Shown here: positions 61,200 to 64,000 of the stretch, piece after piece
Layout of the letters: every line of letters starts with the position of its first letter
Position numbering within the stretch: position 1 is the stretch's first letter
DNA from: Solirhodobacter olei
Lineage (GTDB): Bacteria > Pseudomonadota > Alphaproteobacteria > Rhodobacterales > Rhodobacteraceae
DNA length: 64,000 nt
Reading direction: 5' to 3'
Assembly: GCF_004010155.1 (NCBI RefSeq)
Contig: NZ_RRYH01000002.1
Location: forward strand, 248,001-312,000
Position numbers and translations under genes: made by a program
The notes under the pieces: model-generated
The model's database searches: none
Told to the model about the DNA's origin: nothing
Seen by the model: the letters and a program-made list of their open reading frames with translations, nothing else

Positions 61200-62087
61200 A
61201 TGACCTATGTCGCAAGCCCGTCCGTCCGCTCCTACGCTGCACAGAAAGGCGTGGATCTTTCGCGCGTCGCCGCCGAGACGGGACGCGAGACACTGGCCCG
61301 CGAGGACGTGGACCGTGCAGCAAGCGGTGCACCCGTGCCGGCGCCGGGCTGGACTGCCAGCCGCTACTGGCAGGTCGATCACGCAGCCTTCGGCCCCGTG
61401 GAGGAAGAGGCGCTGCCCCGGTTCGCACAGGTCGCCGCGGCGAACCTCTCGGCGGCCAACACCGCCATTCCGCAGGTCACCCATCACGACACGGCTGACA
61501 TGCGCGCGGTCGAGGCGTTCAGGGCGCGGCTGAAACCCGAGGCGCAGGCGCGCGGCGTGAAGCTGACCGCGCTGGCGTTTCACGTGGCCGTTCTGGCGCG
61601 CTGCCTGCGGGAGTTTCCGCGGTTCAATGCCTCGCTTTCGGCCGAGGGGGACCGGCTTATCCTGAAGGACTACGTCCATGTCGGCATCGCCGTTGACACG
61701 CCACATGGGCTGATGGTGCCGGTGATCCGGGACGCGGACCGCAAGGGGCTCTGGGTGATCGCGGCCGAGATCACCGACCTCGCCGCCCGCGCGCAGGCCC
61801 GCAAGGTCCGCCCGGACGAAATGGGCGGAGCATCGATGTCGATCTCGAACCTCGGCGGCATCGGCGGCAGCGGCTTCACCCCGATCGTGAATCCGCCCGA
61901 GGTGGCGATCCTTGGTCTGACCCGGACGCAGATGCAGCCGGTATGGGAGCTCGATGCTTGGGTGCCGGTGCCGATGTGCCCGCTGGACCTGAGCTATGAC
62001 CACCGCGTGGTAAACGGGGCGGATGCCGCGCGTTTCCTGTCGCGGTATGCTGCCCTGATAGGGGACCTGCGACGACTGATCATCTGA
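61200..62087 (+). CDS. E2-like acyltransferase lacking a lipoyl domain
   Basis: A 295-residue protein starting right after GGGAGGCGGAA. It opens with a PSBD (about 3-40, ASPSVRSYAAQKGVDLSRV) and continues into a full catalytic domain ending in SYDHRVVNGADAARFL (His268). No lipoyl domain precedes it. It complements the upstream chain, which has lipoyl domains but no DHR motif; together they make one E2. PSBD in both chains would let both dock on E1 or E3. Confidence 0.88.
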   Translation: MTYVASPSVRSYAAQKGVDLSRVAAETGRETLAREDVDRAASGAPVPAPGWTASRYWQVDHAAFGPVEEEALPRFAQVAAANLSAANTAIPQVTHHDTADMRAVEAFRARLKPEAQARGVKLTALAFHVAVLARCLREFPRFNASLSAEGDRLILKDYVHVGIAVDTPHGLMVPVIRDADRKGLWVIAAEITDLAARAQARKVRPDEMGGASMSISNLGGIGGSGFTPIVNPPEVAILGLTRTQMQPVWELDAWVPVPMCPLDLSYDHRVVNGADAARFLSRYAALIGDLRRLII

Positions 62088-62205
62088 TGCCAAGGATGTC
62101 GGGCGGACATCTCCGTGGGCAATCTCTGCATTGAACCACTCCGTGTCGTTCGGAGGCTGGCTTGGCGGATCTGGAGACATTCAAGTTTCACCCTTATGTC
62201 GCCTG

Positions 62206-62403
62206 CTAGCCCTCGAACGTGGGAATGTCGGGTCCCAGGCGCAGCGTCGAGCGGCCGGAAAAGTCGGCCCAGCGCGACCACTTGGCGTCCCCGCGAATGC
62301 AAAGTGGCAGCGGCACAGGGCGGACCTTCCTGTAGCCCTCGGCGAAACTGACATGGGACTGCCGGCTCTGCACAGGCCGTAACGCTCTGCGGCACACTGT
62401 CAT
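62206..62403 (-). CDS. Possible small gene coupled to the ThiX-like permease
   Basis: A 65-residue frame starts at an ATG overlapping the permease stop in an ATGA arrangement and ends SGRSTLRLGPDIPTFEG. I recognise no family. The overlap suggests translation, but it could be decayed DNA. The rest of the 312-bp gap after the E2 gene (62088-62205) shows no gene or clear terminator. Confidence 0.35.
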   Translation of the reverse strand: MTVCRRALRPVQSRQSHVSFAEGYRKVRPVPLPLCIRGDAKWSRWADFSGRSTLRLGPDIPTFEG

Positions 62404-63112
62404 GACCTCAGCCACCGCTCGATCCATCGCGTAGCGGCGTAGAGAACCAATGTGAGGGCCACGAGTACGATCAGTGCCGCGAACGTCAGGTCGGCATGGC
62501 TGCGCGCATTGGCCATCAGCATGACATAGCCGAGCCCCTGTGACGCGCCGACCCATTCGCCGGTCACGGCCCCGATCGGGGCGTAGACCGCCGCCACGGT
62601 GAGCCCGGCGCCGAGCGACGGCAGCGCGGAGGGCAGTCGGATCCGGCGGAACTCCTGCCACCGTCCCGCTCGGGCCAGGCGGCTGAGGTCGAGCAGGCCC
62701 TCCGGCGTCGCCATGAGGCCGTCGTGAAAGACCGAGGCGAGGGGAAAGAAGACGATCATCACCGTGACGACAATCTTCGGCACGATGCCGTAGCCGAGCC
62801 ACAGCGTCAGGACCGGCGCGAGCGCGAACACCGGGACCGCCTGGCTGAGGAGCAGGATGGGTCGCAGAAACCGTCCGAGCGACGGGGCCAAGACCATGAA
62901 AACTGCGACGCTGCAGCCCAAGAGCGCCCCGAGGATCAGACCGGTGACAACCTCTGCGCCGGTGACGGCGGCGCTGGCGGCGAGCAGGCCGGCATTGTCC
63001 TTTGCCGCTTCGAGGACCATCAGCGGTGGCGGAAGGATGAACGCCGGTGCGCCGCTCAGGCTGACGACCGCCTGCCAGAGCGCCAGAAGAACCAGAATCG
63101 GTGCGGCCGCTC

Positions 63113-63116
<4 letters not shown>
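62400..63116 (-). CDS. ABC transporter permease (ThiX/SsuC type)
   Basis: Start ATG at 63116 overlaps the ATPase stop (ATGA); 238 residues. Five to six helices, with the coupling motif LARAGRWQEFRRIRLPSALP. It belongs to the nitrate/taurine/thiamine-precursor permease group. Neighbours suggest a ThiXYZ-like importer of hydroxymethylpyrimidine-type compounds, but taurine or similar ligands are possible. Confidence 0.87.
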
Positions 63117-63813
<697 letters not shown>

Positions 63814-63817
<4 letters not shown>

Positions 63818-64000
63818 GGCTTCGACGGATCGATCGCGATTTCGGCAGGCGCCGGCGCGGCCTTGATGAGCCCGGCCTTCTGGAGGAACGCGCCGAAATC
63901 GGCATAGCGCTTCGCGTCGAGCGCCATCGGACGGGGGTCGAAATAATGGATCGAGTCCGCCCAGGCCGCCTTGTTCAGCGGGTCGCCGAGGTCCTTGGCA
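63814..64000 (-). CDS. ABC transporter substrate-binding protein (ThiY/NMT1 type), C-terminal end only
   Basis: The last 61 codons of a gene that enters from the right edge. The reading ends with DPRPMALDAKRYADFGAF and a proline-rich tail, typical of NMT1/THI5-like periplasmic proteins. It is the upstream member of the ThiXYZ-like operon. Confidence 0.75.

Overview
The window is 64 kb of GC-rich DNA from an alphaproteobacterium, most likely in the Rhodobacterales (Rhodobacteraceae). I infer this from codon and GC character, the many periplasmic-binding-protein importers, a SqrR-type ArsR repressor, and recurring short GC-hairpin/GAGTATTT intergenic elements. There are no rRNA genes, CRISPR arrays or phage genes. 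Nearly everything is substrate uptake and catabolism under local regulators. It reads as a stack of separate catabolic modules separated by tRNAs, hairpins and one scarred junction.

1-9.8 kb: the 3' part of a CAU-anticodon tRNA, then kdgK and an FCD-type GntR regulator facing a forward operon. That operon has three different Gfo/Idh/MocA dehydrogenases and a complete sugar ABC importer (binding protein, two permeases, ATPase). It looks like uptake and oxidation of a sugar acid ending in 2-keto-3-deoxygluconate. 9.8-16 kb: a reverse operon for a three-subunit molybdenum hydroxylase with a MoaD-like protein and a GNAT protein, preceded by an acyl-CoA ligase. 16-24.5 kb: an Old-Yellow-Enzyme/FAD fusion with an incomplete Fe-S ligand set, an unidentified exported protein, a PHP-type metallohydrolase, a 2H phosphoesterase-like (DUF1045) protein beside a PhnM-like protein that has lost most metal ligands, and an Rrf2/AhpD pair.

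24.8-29.1 kb: a Gfo/Idh protein with a UTRA GntR regulator, divergent from a flavin monooxygenase of the alkanesulfonate type, a flavin reductase and a SqrR-like persulfide sensor. This could be an oxidative desulfonation (possibly sulfoquinovose) module. A tRNA-Arg follows.

29.2-46.7 kb: a divergent gene cluster around a putative MarR operator at 36.0 kb. Leftward are an FAD oxidoreductase and a dipeptide-type ABC importer. Rightward are a formamidase-like cyclase, a paralogous FAD oxidoreductase, MarR, a VOC protein and both subunits of an indolepyruvate:ferredoxin oxidoreductase-like enzyme. Next to it lie a kynureninase-like PLP enzyme and an amino-acid importer without its ATPase. This looks like an undescribed catabolic route for an aromatic amino-acid-like compound. 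A 0.7-kb gene-free scar with a transposase remnant closes the block.

46.7-62.1 kb: a ribose-type ABC importer whose ATPase is broken at a nine-base homopolymer, an SDR, and a divergent regulator that fuses a winged helix to a solute-binding-protein domain. Between them is a 44-bp dyad. Then follow a second SDR, an M24 metallopeptidase-fold enzyme lacking one metal ligand, and a pyruvate/acetoin-dehydrogenase-like complex with an aldehyde dehydrogenase. In this complex E2 is split: one chain has two lipoyl domains and a decayed catalytic domain, the other has only the peripheral-subunit-binding and catalytic domains. No E3 is present. 62.4-64 kb: a ThiXYZ-like importer runs off the right edge.
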